64,000 nt of DNA. Source: Punctularia strigosozonata HHB-11173 SS5 (lineage: Eukaryota; Basidiomycota; Agaricomycetes; Corticiales; Punctulariaceae). Positions 53,492 through 64,000 of this stretch are shown one piece after another (the first letter of the stretch is position 1; every line of letters starts with the position of its first letter). The notes below the pieces were generated by a model. That model was not told the DNA's origin. It searched no databases and was given only the letters and a program-made list of their open reading frames with translations. A program made the translations under genes and the position numbers. Location: the NCBI RefSeq assembly GCF_000264995.1, contig NW_006767433.1, positions 3,836,209 through 3,900,208 on the forward strand, in the 5' to 3' direction.

Positions 53492-56400
53492 TCATGCTTC
53501 TACTAACTCAAAATATGATTTGAACATCGACTCGTGCCGGAGCACGGAGCCCTCCACAATGGAATGCACGTGAAGGAAGAGACGCGGGAACCGTCGCGTG
53601 AAATACGCGAGGTAGCCTTCCGGCATGGGTCCAAATATTCGCTTGACGTGGTCAGGAAGATCTTGGTAGTGGTGTTTCTGTGGGGATGAAATATAGCGGA
53701 ATGCTAGTCAGGACTGAGAGGTCGGACGCACCTTATTCCGCAGAGCGCGCATAAGGTCTTGTACAGACTTTCCTTCGTATTTTCTGAACTTGCCGAGGTT
53801 TTCGATCACGGCCTTGTCCAGGCGAGCGTACCAATCATAACCCACAACCGACGACGCATCGGTCTCGAGCTGGACAAGCATGGGATCCCTAGGATCCCGG
53901 CACATGATTTCGAATCTGTCCGATGCGTCTTGTAGGAAGTTCAGGCGGCGTGCAGGATCCCAGAAGAAGGGGTGAAGAAGGCATTTTGTAGTATCCGGCC
54001 TGTTCAGAAGTAGATGAGAAAAGGTCTGCTGGAATGTCGAAGAGGACTCGCCGTGCATGTGCATCAGGATCCAGCATAGACCCAATGAGGTCAATAGCCT
54101 CGGAACCTTCCTCCCCAAAATGTTCGAGGCCATTCAACGACTTCTCGTCCCGAATGATGTTGACGTCGCGCTCAAAGCGGTCGCCATAAGGGTGTCCACC
54201 ATTCGTGAGCACGTAATAGAACACGCATCCGAGTGCGAAGATGTCCACGGATTTCGTTAACCGCGTCGGCTTTCCGGTGGGCACGCCGGTCGTTGTGCCG
54301 ACACTGCTTCTTGACGACTGCGAATTTTCGTCGCTCGCATCCTCCAGGCTGACCTCTCCTCTCAAGATCTCGGGCGCGCGCCACCCGACTGTACCCACGG
54401 CCGCCGCACCGTGCACGGTCGGCAGGAAGCTCGTCTGATCGAATTCTAGCTTCCTGCACAAGCCGAAGTCCGATATGAGCATGCGATATCCTGCGTTCAG
54501 GCCCACGCCCTTCTTGGCGCTCGAGATCAGAATATTCTGTGGTTTGATGTCGCGATGCACAATCTTCAGCGCGTGCAGATGTCGAAGCCCCGCAGTAATT
54601 TGCCGCAAGGCGCGTTTCGGGTTGAACGCATTCGATATATCTCGAAATTGATCAGGCCGCTCGATGACATCCGCGAGCGATGCGGGACACAATTCCAGTG
54701 CGATGTAGAGGAAATTGCCGTGTGCTTCCTGGTAGTAGTACCGAATAACGTTTGGGTGGTCGTCCGATTCCTGGAGCAGACCAACTTCGCGGGAAGCAAG
54801 GGTCACAAAATCTTTCAGAAGCCGTTTAACGGCGACAGCGCGGCCCTGTAAGGATCCCCTGTAAACTACGGTGCCGTGTGAACCAAAGCCTGGTTGCGCA
54901 AACATCAGCCCCGGAGAAACAAACCAAGCACCGAACAGAGACAAACCTAACACGTCTTCGGACACGACAAGCTGTTGTGCCTGTGTAGAGGGCATCGGTG
55001 TAGGCGGGACAGAAATTGATGGTGCGTCCACAGGGTTTGGTGTCTCAGCCGACGGCGTCTTCTCCGCCTCCTCCGCCTCTTCAGCCCCGTCAAGATTGAT
55101 GCCATTGATGCCATTTCCCTTCTTCTTCTTCCCCCCTCTCGCCTTTCTCCTCACCCGCTTCTTTCCTGGTACGGCTGCAGCATCGGCTTCCTTGTCGCTT
55201 TCCTCCTCACCCACAACCTTGGCCTCATGAGCTTCAACATGATGGGGAGTGGGGTCAGCAGCAGAGGATGAGCGTTCTGAGTTCAATGCCGGCGAATGGA
55301 CGATTTCCCACTCGGCGGTTAGCTTCGCCCCATCGGAAGATGTTGGTGGCAGTTCCATGGGCGTCGATGTTTGATACACAGAATGATCGATTGTTTTGGC
55401 AAGAACAGGCGGCCCTTTGTCCGATTCGATACTAGACTGCAAAACTGCAGGCGCTGAGGATACGGGCGTTAGAGATGCTTGTGTCTTCTTCCTGCTGTAG
55501 AAGAGCCACCCAGCACCCAGGAAAATGGCTAAAGCCGTGATCATCAGTGTGACTGCGCCGAACGGCAGGCCCAGATACACCAAAGTCGACACCATGGCGG
55601 ATTCGCCTGCTAATGTTGCGGCACGCGACATAACCGGACTGCTGGTCGCCTCCGGCAACCCGCTCGAAACGCCAGTGCCGTTCGCCGTGTTCAGTGGGGT
55701 TTGCTCGCGATCACGCTCCTGATCAATCGCGCCCGGCGATGACGGAGGGGCGGGCGCACCATCGAGCAGCCGACTGAGCCGCGAGCGACTGGACGATTCA
55801 AGGGGCCGAACACCGGTCAGGCAGCGCGGATCCATGCTCCCGTTCTTGCACATCTCCCGCAGGCGGCGCAACCTCGTTACGCTCTCTACATCCAACGGTA
55901 GGTCGCGCCCCCGCTCTGGCTCGTCCTCCCAGCGCAGCCCCGGCGGTGGGTCGATGCGCCACGTGCTCGGCCTCTCGGGTGCGTTTGCGTCGCTGAAAAC
56001 GGTGAGCGGGAACCGGTCGGGGGACATCGCAAAGAGAGAGCCGCCGGCGCTGTCCTTGTCCTTGCCAGGGAGGAGGCCAACGTAGGCGGACTCGAGATTG
56101 GGAAAACGGTTGTGCCGCGCAGCAGCGGCAAGGTCGACGCCGGGGAGGATGTCCTGCAACCGCGAACGGGGCTGGAGGAGCGCGAATGGGTTGTTGCGTG
56201 AGGGTGATCGAAGGATATCGAATACGGCGACGATGGGACTGGCGAAGGTGTGACCCCACAGGATTTGATTACGGGGCGCCGTGTCGGAGGCGTCGGCATC
56301 GGTGGTCTTGAAGGAGATGATTTGACCATTAGTGAGGGATTGAATGTAGGCGTCGTCGGGGGTGCGGCGGTAGAGAGACTGTAGGGTAAGGTCTTGGTTG

Positions 56401-57213
56401 TTCGGGCCGTAGACGGAGAAGGAAAGTCGTTGAGTGGGTTGACGGGGGGAGGAGGATGTTCGGGAGCGGGTATGAATAGTGATGTCGTAGTCTAGACGAG
56501 TTTTGGTGGGTTTCTTTATATTGAACAACGAGAGAATTACCTGTTCTTCCAACGAAGATCTCGCTTGGGGTCGATCTACCATTTTCCTCTCCGCTTTCCA
56601 ATGCATCCAAGTCAAGCTCAAACGAATCGACTGGCTCCGCATCCCAAAGACAAGCATCCGAGCTGATCTTCGACTTGATTCTGCCCGTCTCCACCTCCAG
56701 CACAAGCAAAGACGTGTTCTTCTTGCCTATGAACACTTTGTCCTCGTCACCGGTGAAGCTAAATGGGGACATGTCCACGAGCTGTGACATGGAAAACGGC
56801 AAGCGCTGAAGGGGCGCGCTCGGCGAGGAGATCACATATATATCGCCGGACTGCGGCTCAATGATATATTGCTCTGCGTCGTCTTCGGAGGCAATATGGG
56901 TGGTCCGCACGAGCGGATCCATGACACCTTCGGCCATAGACCAGAGCGCATGACCAGTCGATCTGTTCAGGGCATGAAAACTGCCGTCGACAGACGCGAC
57001 AAGGACGACGTCCGTAAGCTCTAGGTCATCGCCCCCGTCGGAGGTGGTACGGGAGCTGCCTGCGGGCGGAAGGAAGTGAACGTCTTCGATGGCGGGTTGA
57101 ACATGGCGGGGCCGTCGCGCAACAGAGGAGCCAGGGCCGACGTTGACAGCGTCTGCGAGGCATGCAGAGATGGTCGAGAGCGCGAGCGTAGAGAGGTATC
57201 TCAACGGCGCCAT
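53492..57213 (-). CDS. IRE1: Unfolded-protein-response sensor kinase/endoribonuclease Ire1
   Basis: Five exons, in genomic order 53492-53677, 53732-53999, 54052-54889, 54947-56491 and 56541-57213, give 1169 residues from the ATG at 57213. Ire1 senses unfolded proteins in the ER lumen and cleaves its target mRNA. It has a signal peptide (MAPLRYLSTLALSTISACLA), a luminal beta-propeller (DVVLVASVDGSFHALNRSTG), a membrane helix near residue 527 (VYLGLPFGAVTLMITALAIF) and a linker with a strong basic patch (GKKRVRRKARGGKKKKGNG). The kinase domain follows: GFGSHGTVVYRG loop, AVAVKRLL lysine, IVHRDIKPQNIL and ISDFGL. The KEN RNase ends the protein (LLHPFFWDPARRLNFLQDAS, GYDWYARLDKAVIENLGKFR, KHHYQDLPDHVKRIFG). 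The intron 54000-54051 has a GC donor (CACG/GCGAGT) and joins DPDAHAR to PDTTKCLLHP. Confidence 0.96.
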
Positions 57214-57418
57214 CGGGCGCACAGAGTCATGACCAAGCGGAGAGTAAGCCGAGGGTCGTTGGATGCAGCCAGAGGCGGGTTATGGTGGCGTTGCTGTCTA
57301 GGCAGCGCGGGCTGCAGATGAGATGGGCGAAGGGAGGAGTACACCGAGGAGGTCTATGGCCTGGTGGGAAGACGGACGTGGTCAAGCACAGGATGTGGCT
57401 GTGATCATTTTGCCCTCC
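57214..57418. promoter_or_regulatory. Bidirectional promoter region between IRE1 and JIP5
   Basis: About 205 bp between start codons. An in-frame upstream ATG at 57323 on the plus strand is a possible alternative JIP5 start. No TATA box is evident. Confidence 0.45.
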
Positions 57419-58901
57419 ATGCCCGACATCTCTGTCGGCGCCCAGGTGTTTGATCTCTGCTTTCACCCTACTAGCTCTCTCCTCTATACCGGCCTCCTTA
57501 CTGGCGACGTCAAGGCGCTTGCCTACGATGACCAGGGCAACCACGAGGCGAAATTCAACCTCAGACCTAGCAAGCGCTCCTGCCGCGCCCTATGCCTCAG
57601 CGAAGACGGGAGCACGCTGTGGGCTGGAGGAAAATCAAAAGCTATATAGTAAGCATCCTGCATCAAATTGTTGTTTCCATCTCTGAACGAATACAGTGCA
57701 ATTGACACGACCACGGGAGTGGTTGTGGAGACGAAAAACGGCGCGCACGAGTGAGGCACATCTCCGTTTCGCACAGTGCCCTGCGTAATGATTGCAGCGC
57801 TTGGACAGCTCGCCGATAAACCGCATGAGAAAGCTCACCCAGCATACGTTAGTCAGCGGCGACGATGACGGCGTGATCAAGGTAGAGCGAGATAGCCGCC
57901 CTCAATCCAGTGCATTGTGCTAAAGCTTCAACAGTTATGGGACAACCGGAAGCCTGACGGTGCTATCCGCGCTTACACCCACCATTTTGACTTCATCTCC
58001 GATTTCCTATACCTCGACAACAAAAAACACCTGGTGTCTACCAGCGGAGATGGTACTTTATCCGTCGTGGATATACGCTCCAAGAAGACGGAGCCGTACG
58101 CGCAAAGCGAGGACCAGGAAGATGAGCTGCTCTCCGTCGCCTCCATACGCGGGCAAGTCGATTATTTACGCTCGCACGTACCCATCAATATTCAGTTTTG
58201 TCACCGACAGAGGCAATAAGTTCGTCGTGGGCACTCAGATCGGCATCCTCTCAGTCTTTAACAAGTCCAGCGGCTGGGGTGATTGTGTCGACCGCATCCC
58301 GGGCCATCCTTCCTCGATCGATACTCTCTGCAATCTCCCGAGTCGCTACCCGTCAGCGCACTCGACGCTGCTCACCGGTTCTTCCGACGGTCTCGTGCGC
58401 GCCGTGCAGCTTTTCCCCACCAAGCTCCTTGGCATTGTCGCGGATCACGGCGAGTTTCCAGTAGAGCGCGTCGTCGTAGATCAGGCGGGTGAGGGCGAGT
58501 GGGTGGCCAGTGTTGGCCACGAGGAGGGCGTGAAGTTGACGCATTTGAGGGAGGTGTTTGAGGACGAGAACGAAGATGAGCAGGACGAGGACCAAGATCA
58601 GGGACAAAGTGATCAGGACGAAGAGCACAGTGATGGGGACGACCATCAGGTGGCCGCAGCACCTTCCCCAAAACATTTGGTCACTGTGGATATGACGGGA
58701 GTAGGAGAAGGAAACGTAGATACCGACGGCAAGCAAGATACAGATGATGAGGAAGATGCAGATAGTAGCGACGAAGACGAGGTCGAGGTTGAAAGAACTA
58801 GGAAGAGGAAGCAGAAGGAACACGATCCGTTGACTGCTGGCAGGAGGAAAAAAGGTCGGAACGAGATAGACGCAGACGGCGCCTTCTTCGCAGATTTGTA
58901 A
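57419..58901 (+). CDS. JIP5: WD-repeat protein Jip5/WDR55, ribosome biogenesis
   Basis: Five exons, 57419-57648, 57697-57750, 57809-57881, 57935-58152 and 58211-58901, give 421 residues. Jip5/WDR55 is a nucleolar WD40 protein needed for large-subunit rRNA processing. The ATG at 57419 (MPDISVGAQVFDLCFHP) matches the family start; the ATG at 57323 in the same frame would add 32 residues. Seen next are SLLYTGLLTGDVKALAYDDQ, TLVSGDDDGVIKLWDNRKP, SDFLYLDNKKHLVSTSGDG, GGNKFVVGTQIGILSVFNKS and TLLTGSSDGLVRAVQLFP. The C-terminus is typical: a long Asp/Glu run (58560-58790) followed by a Lys/Arg nucleolar signal (RTRKRKQKEHDPLTAGRRKK) and IDADGAFFADL. The 58-nt intron 58153-58210 begins GCAAGT, a GC-AG intron; the splice restores SVASIRGGNKFVVG. 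Confidence 0.93.
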
Positions 58902-59098
58902 GGCAAAACGACCGCTTTTTGCTACATCAGGATCGATTCTGTACATCCTTCCTCCTAGCCGTATCACATTCTCGTCTCTCTTGCATTGCCTGAAGCAATA
59001 GAAGCGGCAATGCCCGCATAATGATACAAGAAAACATGCGTCGTACAAGTTGCCACATGTCGTCGAAAGTCCACCCAACCAGTACTAGTGTGGCACAC

Positions 59099-60907
59099 TC
59101 ACCGTGTTTCAGCGAGTACGATCAGTGCCACGATCAACACCAAGAACATGAGGGTCCCGCTCGTCACTGCCGCCACCCTACATCTCCGCACCCACGGGTT
59201 TCCTTTCCGAATAGACGCCGTGGCTGATTGGACGCGCTGCGAGCCAGCCTCGGTGTTGGCGAGCAGTTGTGTCTCCCTCGCCTGCGACGGCGTCGCCGCG
59301 AGCGTCACCGATCCTGTCTGGCCCGACGGCGGCGCCGAGCCCACCGCCGGCGGCTTGGGGAACCGTGCCCACAACGGTAGCATCATGCTCGCTCCCGCGA
59401 TCGGGTCCGCCCCAGCCCTGTCTAGCTTGCTCTCTGACTTGCCCTGTGTACACATCCACCCCCCGACGAGCCAGAACCACGGTCCTGCGACGAACCCGAT
59501 CCAAAAGAGCAGGCACGCGGGCGGCACGTCCTCGTACGCTCGCCGGCCCATCTGCCTCCACTCGGCGAACGACAGCCGGCTCGCGCCGGACACGACCTTG
59601 CTCCATCGACGCAGTATGAACGAGGACGTGGTCGTGTTTACACGCGGGAGTCGCGGGCGCGCCTCGGGCGGGCGGAGGTACTGCGGCGTGGCGGGGCGCG
59701 TGGGCCCCCACGCCGAGGGCGCGGTGTCCGTGTCCGTCGGCGGACCCGCCTCGAGGTCGCTGGGAAAGACACTAGGATCGTTGACGCTCATGCGCAATGC
59801 AGAACGAACGCTGACTATGCCTGAGTCTCGGTTCTTGGCACTGAAGCCGCTGTGGCGCGGGGGCATCGGCCACCGGAGATCAAGCCCGAGAGAGGAGTCT
59901 GAGACGGGCGTGAGCGGTTGCTCGTCATCGTCGTCTCGGAGCGCGATCATGGACGCCGTTGGGGTCTTGTTCGGGCCGTGGACGGATCGAGCGGTGTGAA
60001 AGCTCTCTGCATCCGCGTCCTCGCGGACTTCCGACATGCGCTGGTTCCGGGGGCTGGCGACGATGGTGGGCAAGGTGGGGGCAAGGACGGTACGGTGTTG
60101 GTGTGAATGGGAATGGGAATGCGAGTGCGGATGCACAAGGTGGTGCGGCGCTTGGATCTGCTGTTTCAGTGGGGAGCTGTTGGACGGAGAGCTGCCCAGC
60201 GAAATCGCGGGCGGGAATGCAAGCGGAGGAATAGTCGGAGCGGATACGTTGGACCCGAAAGTTCGAATCGAGGACGTCTGGCTAATGCTCCGCTTTAGCG
60301 GACGGCGCAGAAATGTAGAGTACCCGGAAGAAGTGGGCGATTGTACTACGTCAAGACGTTAGCCACCATGATACATCGAGTGGCCGCGAACACGCTCACA
60401 GTCTTCGGGAGAAGATACACTAGTCAATGTGGTATGAGTTCTGGCACTTTCCGAGAGCATGGCCGAATCTGGCTCGGCGAGGTCCAAATACCTTCTCTCG
60501 ACGATCGGGGAGAGAGGTACTATGGGTGGTAGGGTCGGCTTCTCATCTTGCAGCGGCTTGAAGCGAGGGAGAGAGCTCATCGATTGGGTAGAACGGGCGG
60601 TCGGAGCAGCGTAGACCCTCGGTAGGTCTCGTGAAGACGTCGAGCTGGCGAGCGGCGGAGCGGGCGAACTGGAGCGGCCAAGTAAATGGAGGGCAGTCTC
60701 AGACTTGCTTGGGGAAAGCCAGGAGACGTGCGAGGGGCCTGTGTGCGGCTGTCGAGTCCAACTAGCGGAGGAGCTTGTCGAAAGCTTGGGTGGGCAACTG
60801 AGATCCCGGATTGGATCATCGAGATCAGGAGGCGGCGTACGCTGAGTGCGTCTGCTGGCGCGGTCACCGTCGGGAGAGGGGAAGACTTGAGCAAGGACCT
60901 TGTGCAT
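59099..60907 (-). CDS. Ser/Pro-rich protein with two C-terminal membrane segments, unknown function
   Basis: Two exons, 59099-60345 and 60394-60907, give 586 residues from the ATG at 60907 (MHKVLAQVFPSPDGDRAS). A further upstream exon cannot be excluded because the frame stays open toward an acceptor-like CAG near 60938. The first 400 residues are disordered Ser/Pro/Thr with phosphorylation-type motifs. A His-Ser run, HPHSHSHSHSHQHR, lies near residue 255. Then come an arginine-rich helix (ILRRWSKVVSGASRLSFAEW), a membrane segment with many aromatic residues (ACLLFWIGFVAGPWFWLVGG), and a last hydrophobic helix two residues from the C-terminus (SGTLMFLVLIVALIVLAETR). The layout suggests an ER- or plasma-membrane-anchored protein with a large cytosolic part. 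I recall similar basidiomycete proteins of unknown function. Confidence 0.72.
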
Positions 60908-62392
60908 AGCGATGCCAGTGGATGTTGGGACGAACACTGTTGAACTCCCCTGAAGGCGAACAGCATCCTGCCGTACAGATGCGTGCGAGAAGCACGCAGG
61001 AATGCGGGGCTCGTACGCATAATGAACTAACTGCGCGTGTTTCTTCTAGAATGGAGCACCGGCTGGGCGCAACGTTGTTGGGTAGAAAGCTGTGCGATGT
61101 CGGCGCCATCGAGGCTGGAATTTGGGGACTGAGGTGGACATTGATGTGCGATTATGCCGAATTGCGCTGAGCGATGAGTAGCTCGACGGTGACTTGGCGA
61201 GGCGAAGGGATTGTACGCGAACAAACACGACGGGGTAGCCGCAGCACGTTGCGGAGGGACGCCAGGCACGTGGCCGGCTATAGCGGTATCGTCCATGTCT
61301 GTCCTCCTCCAGGGTGGCTTTACAGAGGCGTGCCGTGCCACGAATATGAAACATCTCTGGCTTGTCAATACCCTTGGAGCCCGCCAGAGCGTGATATACT
61401 CACCCAGGTCCGATGCCTGGACAGCCTTGCTATCATCCGCACCGTACCAGTCACTGTCAGGACATCGCGAACGCCAGGTCTCCAGCCCAAAGCATCGACG
61501 CGCTACTGGCGACCAATGTGCATCAATCCGCGGAATCATCAGGTGCCGGAATGTCCTCAATTCATGACCATTACTGAAGTTGAGTAAGCAGCGATAGTTT
61601 CGATACAAAGCTACAACATTTTTCGACGATTGGCAACCGCTTTCCCATATGAACCAGGGAGGGCACGCTCTGCCTTGACTGCTATGATATGTGGCGCAGC
61701 GCACGATGAACGATGAATCACGACGCGGGCACGTCGAACGTGTGGATAGTCCGCCTGAACATGATGTGACGATCTCGTCGTACGACCGTATTGGCAAGGT
61801 ATCCGCGTGTGAATCAGGCCCTACAGTAGCCAATTCGCTTATTCTACAACAACGGCGAGCAGTCAGGAAAGAGCGAGCGAAAGCAAGTGGATGTGTCCGC
61901 ACTGGAACGAGCCCTCATCTTTCTGCGTTTACGTCTGAGTCTGCGAGAACGCTTCTTCTTCCACTTCTCTCTCATCTGGTTGAGAAAAGCAAGCCGTTAA
62001 AGAGACGAACCACGGAACCGAGGTTGGATCGACATACAGTGCTGAGTTCGTCGAAGTGGGACTTAGAGATGAGGTTAATGCAAGCAGGTGGCTTGATGTA
62101 CTGTACTCGATCACGTAATTTATTGCCACGATCCTGATTCGGCTGAGCCCCTGTACGTTAAAGGTTACATATAACTTATGCACGAATCGTTGCGACTTGG
62201 AAGCAAGGCATTGCAACGGGTTGGGCATGACAGAGCAGTATCGTATATATAATACAGAACATTAGAGTCGGGAATGATATCGTTCCTATTGTAACAAGCG
62301 CAAGTATAGATAAAACGGCCATACATGAGTAAGACATCTTCCTGAAGATCATCGGTACGCAGATAGTGTTGTAAAAAAGATTTGTGGCTGGA
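60908..62392. other. Intergenic region, about 1.5 kb
   Basis: The longest open frame (61027-61902 minus) has no domain, is rich in Arg/Ser/Cys/His and shows no exon partners; I treat it as chance. The left edge holds the promoter of the membrane-protein gene, the right edge the 3' end of the coiled-coil gene. No repeat or RNA gene seen. Confidence 0.4.
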
Positions 62393-64000
62393 TCAGCCTT
62401 GTCGAACGGAGGTTCGTGGTGAGCGCGGCCCAAACAGGCCAGGGCTCGGTTGTTCGGGTACGAGTAATGTGGGTTCGCGGCTCGGCGGTGTAGGTGCGTA
62501 GGTAGGGTCCGCTACAGACACGTGTCAGTATATGTTTCTTTCGGGGAAAAGCTCAGTGCTGACGTTGCCAGGTAGCCCATGAAGTGTGGCCTCCCTGTTG
62601 GGTCACGACCGGAATGCTGGGGGCAACAGTAGGGACCGGTTGCGGAGCAGCAGGCGGGGCTGATTGATCTCTTCTTCTTCGGCGTGAAGGTCCTCGTTCT
62701 CTGACAGTACGCCAAGCGGGTGGAGCGCGAATAGGCTCTTCTGGAGCAGCGGGAACGGATTCAGGTGGCGGCGCTTCCGTCGGCGCAGCCGCTGGCGGTT
62801 TCCAGCCTTCGTTGAATTCACCATCCGGTCCGTACTTGCTTCGCATGCAGAGCAAACAGCCAATTTCGCTGTAGAGTGAGAGCGTCAGGTAAAACAGAGA
62901 CATTACAAAATGGTCACATACTGCTGCAGAGCTCGTCTTTCCTCTCGTAGCTTGCCAACCTCGCCCAGAAGCATACGCACTTCGGTAGCCAACGCCTTGC
63001 TGAACTCATCGAGGTACTATGAATAGCGCCTTTAGAGACTGAGTTCGTATACGCTGGTGGACCGGACTTACTCCCTGGATGTTGAAAGGGACTTGTTCTT
63101 GAGCCGTGGCCCTAACAGCCTCCAGAGTCTCGTTATGCTGACGCTGAGAATCTTCTGACAGTTCTGATGGGAAAAAGTTAGGAATTGCTCAGACCCTCGA
63201 ACAATCCACGCTAACCAGTTCTCATGAGTTGTAGGGTTTCGCGAAGTTCATCGTTTTGCTGTCGAAGCTCTGCCAACACGTTTTCAATCGCTGAAAGGTA
63301 AATCAGTACGAGAGATAATTCAAGAGCCGATAAGACCGTACTGGGTTTGTCTTGCTCGGCTTCCCACCTGGCCCTTGCTGCGTTTCTGTCCTCGACCAGC
63401 TGCTCAACCATCTCTTTGAGTTCGGAGAGTTGATTGTCCTTTTCTTCTCTCCGCAGGTTCTTCTCCTCCCAGCGCTGCTCCATCATCGTCCGTTTCCTCT
63501 CCATCTCATCGCGTTGTTGTTGCACCAGATTAGTGATGTCGGTCAACTGCCCACGAATGTTCTCATCACGCTCAAGTACTTCCGCACGTTCGCGTTCTCG
63601 TGTCTCCACGTCATCGGTAATCCTCCTAGCCTTTTCCTCCTCCAATTCGGCGCGCACTCTGGCCAGCTCCTCCTCCAACTCGCGAACCCTGATATCTCGG
63701 TCGTCGTCCAGGCGTACTCGGTCTTCCTGTAATTCCTGGCGAATGCGTTCTCGTTCCTCCTCACGTTCGCGCATGGCATCTTCCCGCTCCTTTCGAATTG
63801 CCTCGCGCATTTCCAGAACATGCACCTCGCGTTCCTGAGCAATTGCTTCGCGCAGCGAATTCAGAGCGGCTTCGTGATCCGCAGCAATCTGCTGCCTCTC
63901 AAGAGCAACCGCCTCTAGAATCTCCGCCGCGTGCCGCGACGCTGCTTCTGCCGTAGCATGATGGATGGTAGACACCACCGAGACCTGATCATCGGCGCCT
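62393..64000 (-). CDS. Coiled-coil protein, N-terminus beyond the window
   Basis: Six exons are visible, in genomic order 62393-62511, 62564-62868, 62922-63016, 63072-63163, 63216-63290 and 63342 to the window edge, where the frame is still open. So this is the C-terminal about 450 residues. Roughly 280 residues form a highly charged coiled coil (for example MREREEERERIRQELQEDR, RVRELEEELARVRAELEEEK, DNQLSELKEMVEQL). It is followed by helices FNIQGYLDEFSKALATEVRM and the conserved-looking cysteine segment EIGCLLCMRSKYGPDGEF, then a Pro-rich tail with an arginine cluster (RGPSRRRRRDQ) and an end near RSPRTSVRQG. I recall comparable Agaricomycete proteins but no assigned function. Self-association through the coiled coil is likely. 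Confidence 0.8.

Noticed and set aside
58353-59078. Open frame of 241 codons on the minus strand with hydrophobic stretches
   Set aside because: It is antisense to the acidic tail of JIP5; the Val/Leu-rich stretches are the complement of Asp/Glu codons.
61027-61902. Open frame of 291 codons on the minus strand
   Set aside because: No domain, odd composition rich in Arg, Ser, Cys and His, no splice partners, and it lies in a spacer; most likely chance.

Overview
This window looks like nuclear DNA from a filamentous basidiomycete, most likely an Agaricomycete. Genes are dense and lie on both strands. Coding regions are cut by many short introns, mostly 43-65 nt with GT-AG ends, plus an unusual number with GC-AG ends. 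The gene content is typical eukaryotic housekeeping mixed with families common in mushroom-forming fungi (F-box proteins, S41 peptidases, serine-rich hypothetical proteins). I saw no rRNA or tRNA genes, no CRISPR array, and no virus-like or LTR element. All identifications come from reading the sequence and recalling family motifs; no search was run.

Layout. 0-8 kb: URM1 (ubiquitin-like sulfur carrier), a large serine-rich coiled-coil protein, an Asterix-like ER membrane protein and threonine synthase. 8.3-9.1 kb: two nearly identical tandem non-autonomous DNA transposons (MITEs), each flanked by AAT. 10-11 kb: a small secreted cysteine-containing protein made of two internal repeats with dibasic processing sites. 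11-17 kb: an F-box/WD40 protein, an acidic hypothetical protein and cytosolic seryl-tRNA synthetase. 17-26 kb: an alpha/beta hydrolase with a peroxisomal-type C-terminus, an F-box-like protein, a nuclear hypothetical protein, RBX1 and a secreted S41-family peptidase. 26-36 kb: a membrane-anchored serine-rich protein, a short-chain dehydrogenase, a carboxylesterase-like pseudoenzyme, a DUF1308 protein and a CCCH zinc-finger protein. 35.7-37.8 kb is a gene-poor stretch. 37.8-48.2 kb: an ALDH7-type aldehyde dehydrogenase, the SET1 histone H3K4 methyltransferase and a second S41 peptidase. 49-59 kb: GPI16/PIG-T, a second alpha/beta hydrolase paralogous to the first, the unfolded-protein-response sensor IRE1 and the ribosome-biogenesis WD protein JIP5. 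59-64 kb: a serine-rich membrane protein and a coiled-coil protein that runs off the right edge.

There is no sign of one coordinated cluster. Several genes do serve shared processes. IRE1, PIG-T and Asterix all act at the ER. RBX1 and the F-box/WD40 protein both belong to SCF ubiquitin ligases. The two hydrolases are intron-for-intron paralogues ending in ARL and AKL, so both are probably peroxisomal. The most original items are the two-repeat secreted protein, the tandem MITE pair with a 32-bp perfect palindrome in each copy, five GC-AG introns, an 11-nt micro-exon in the ALDH7 gene, and a serine-hydrolase homologue whose nucleophile serine is replaced by alanine.
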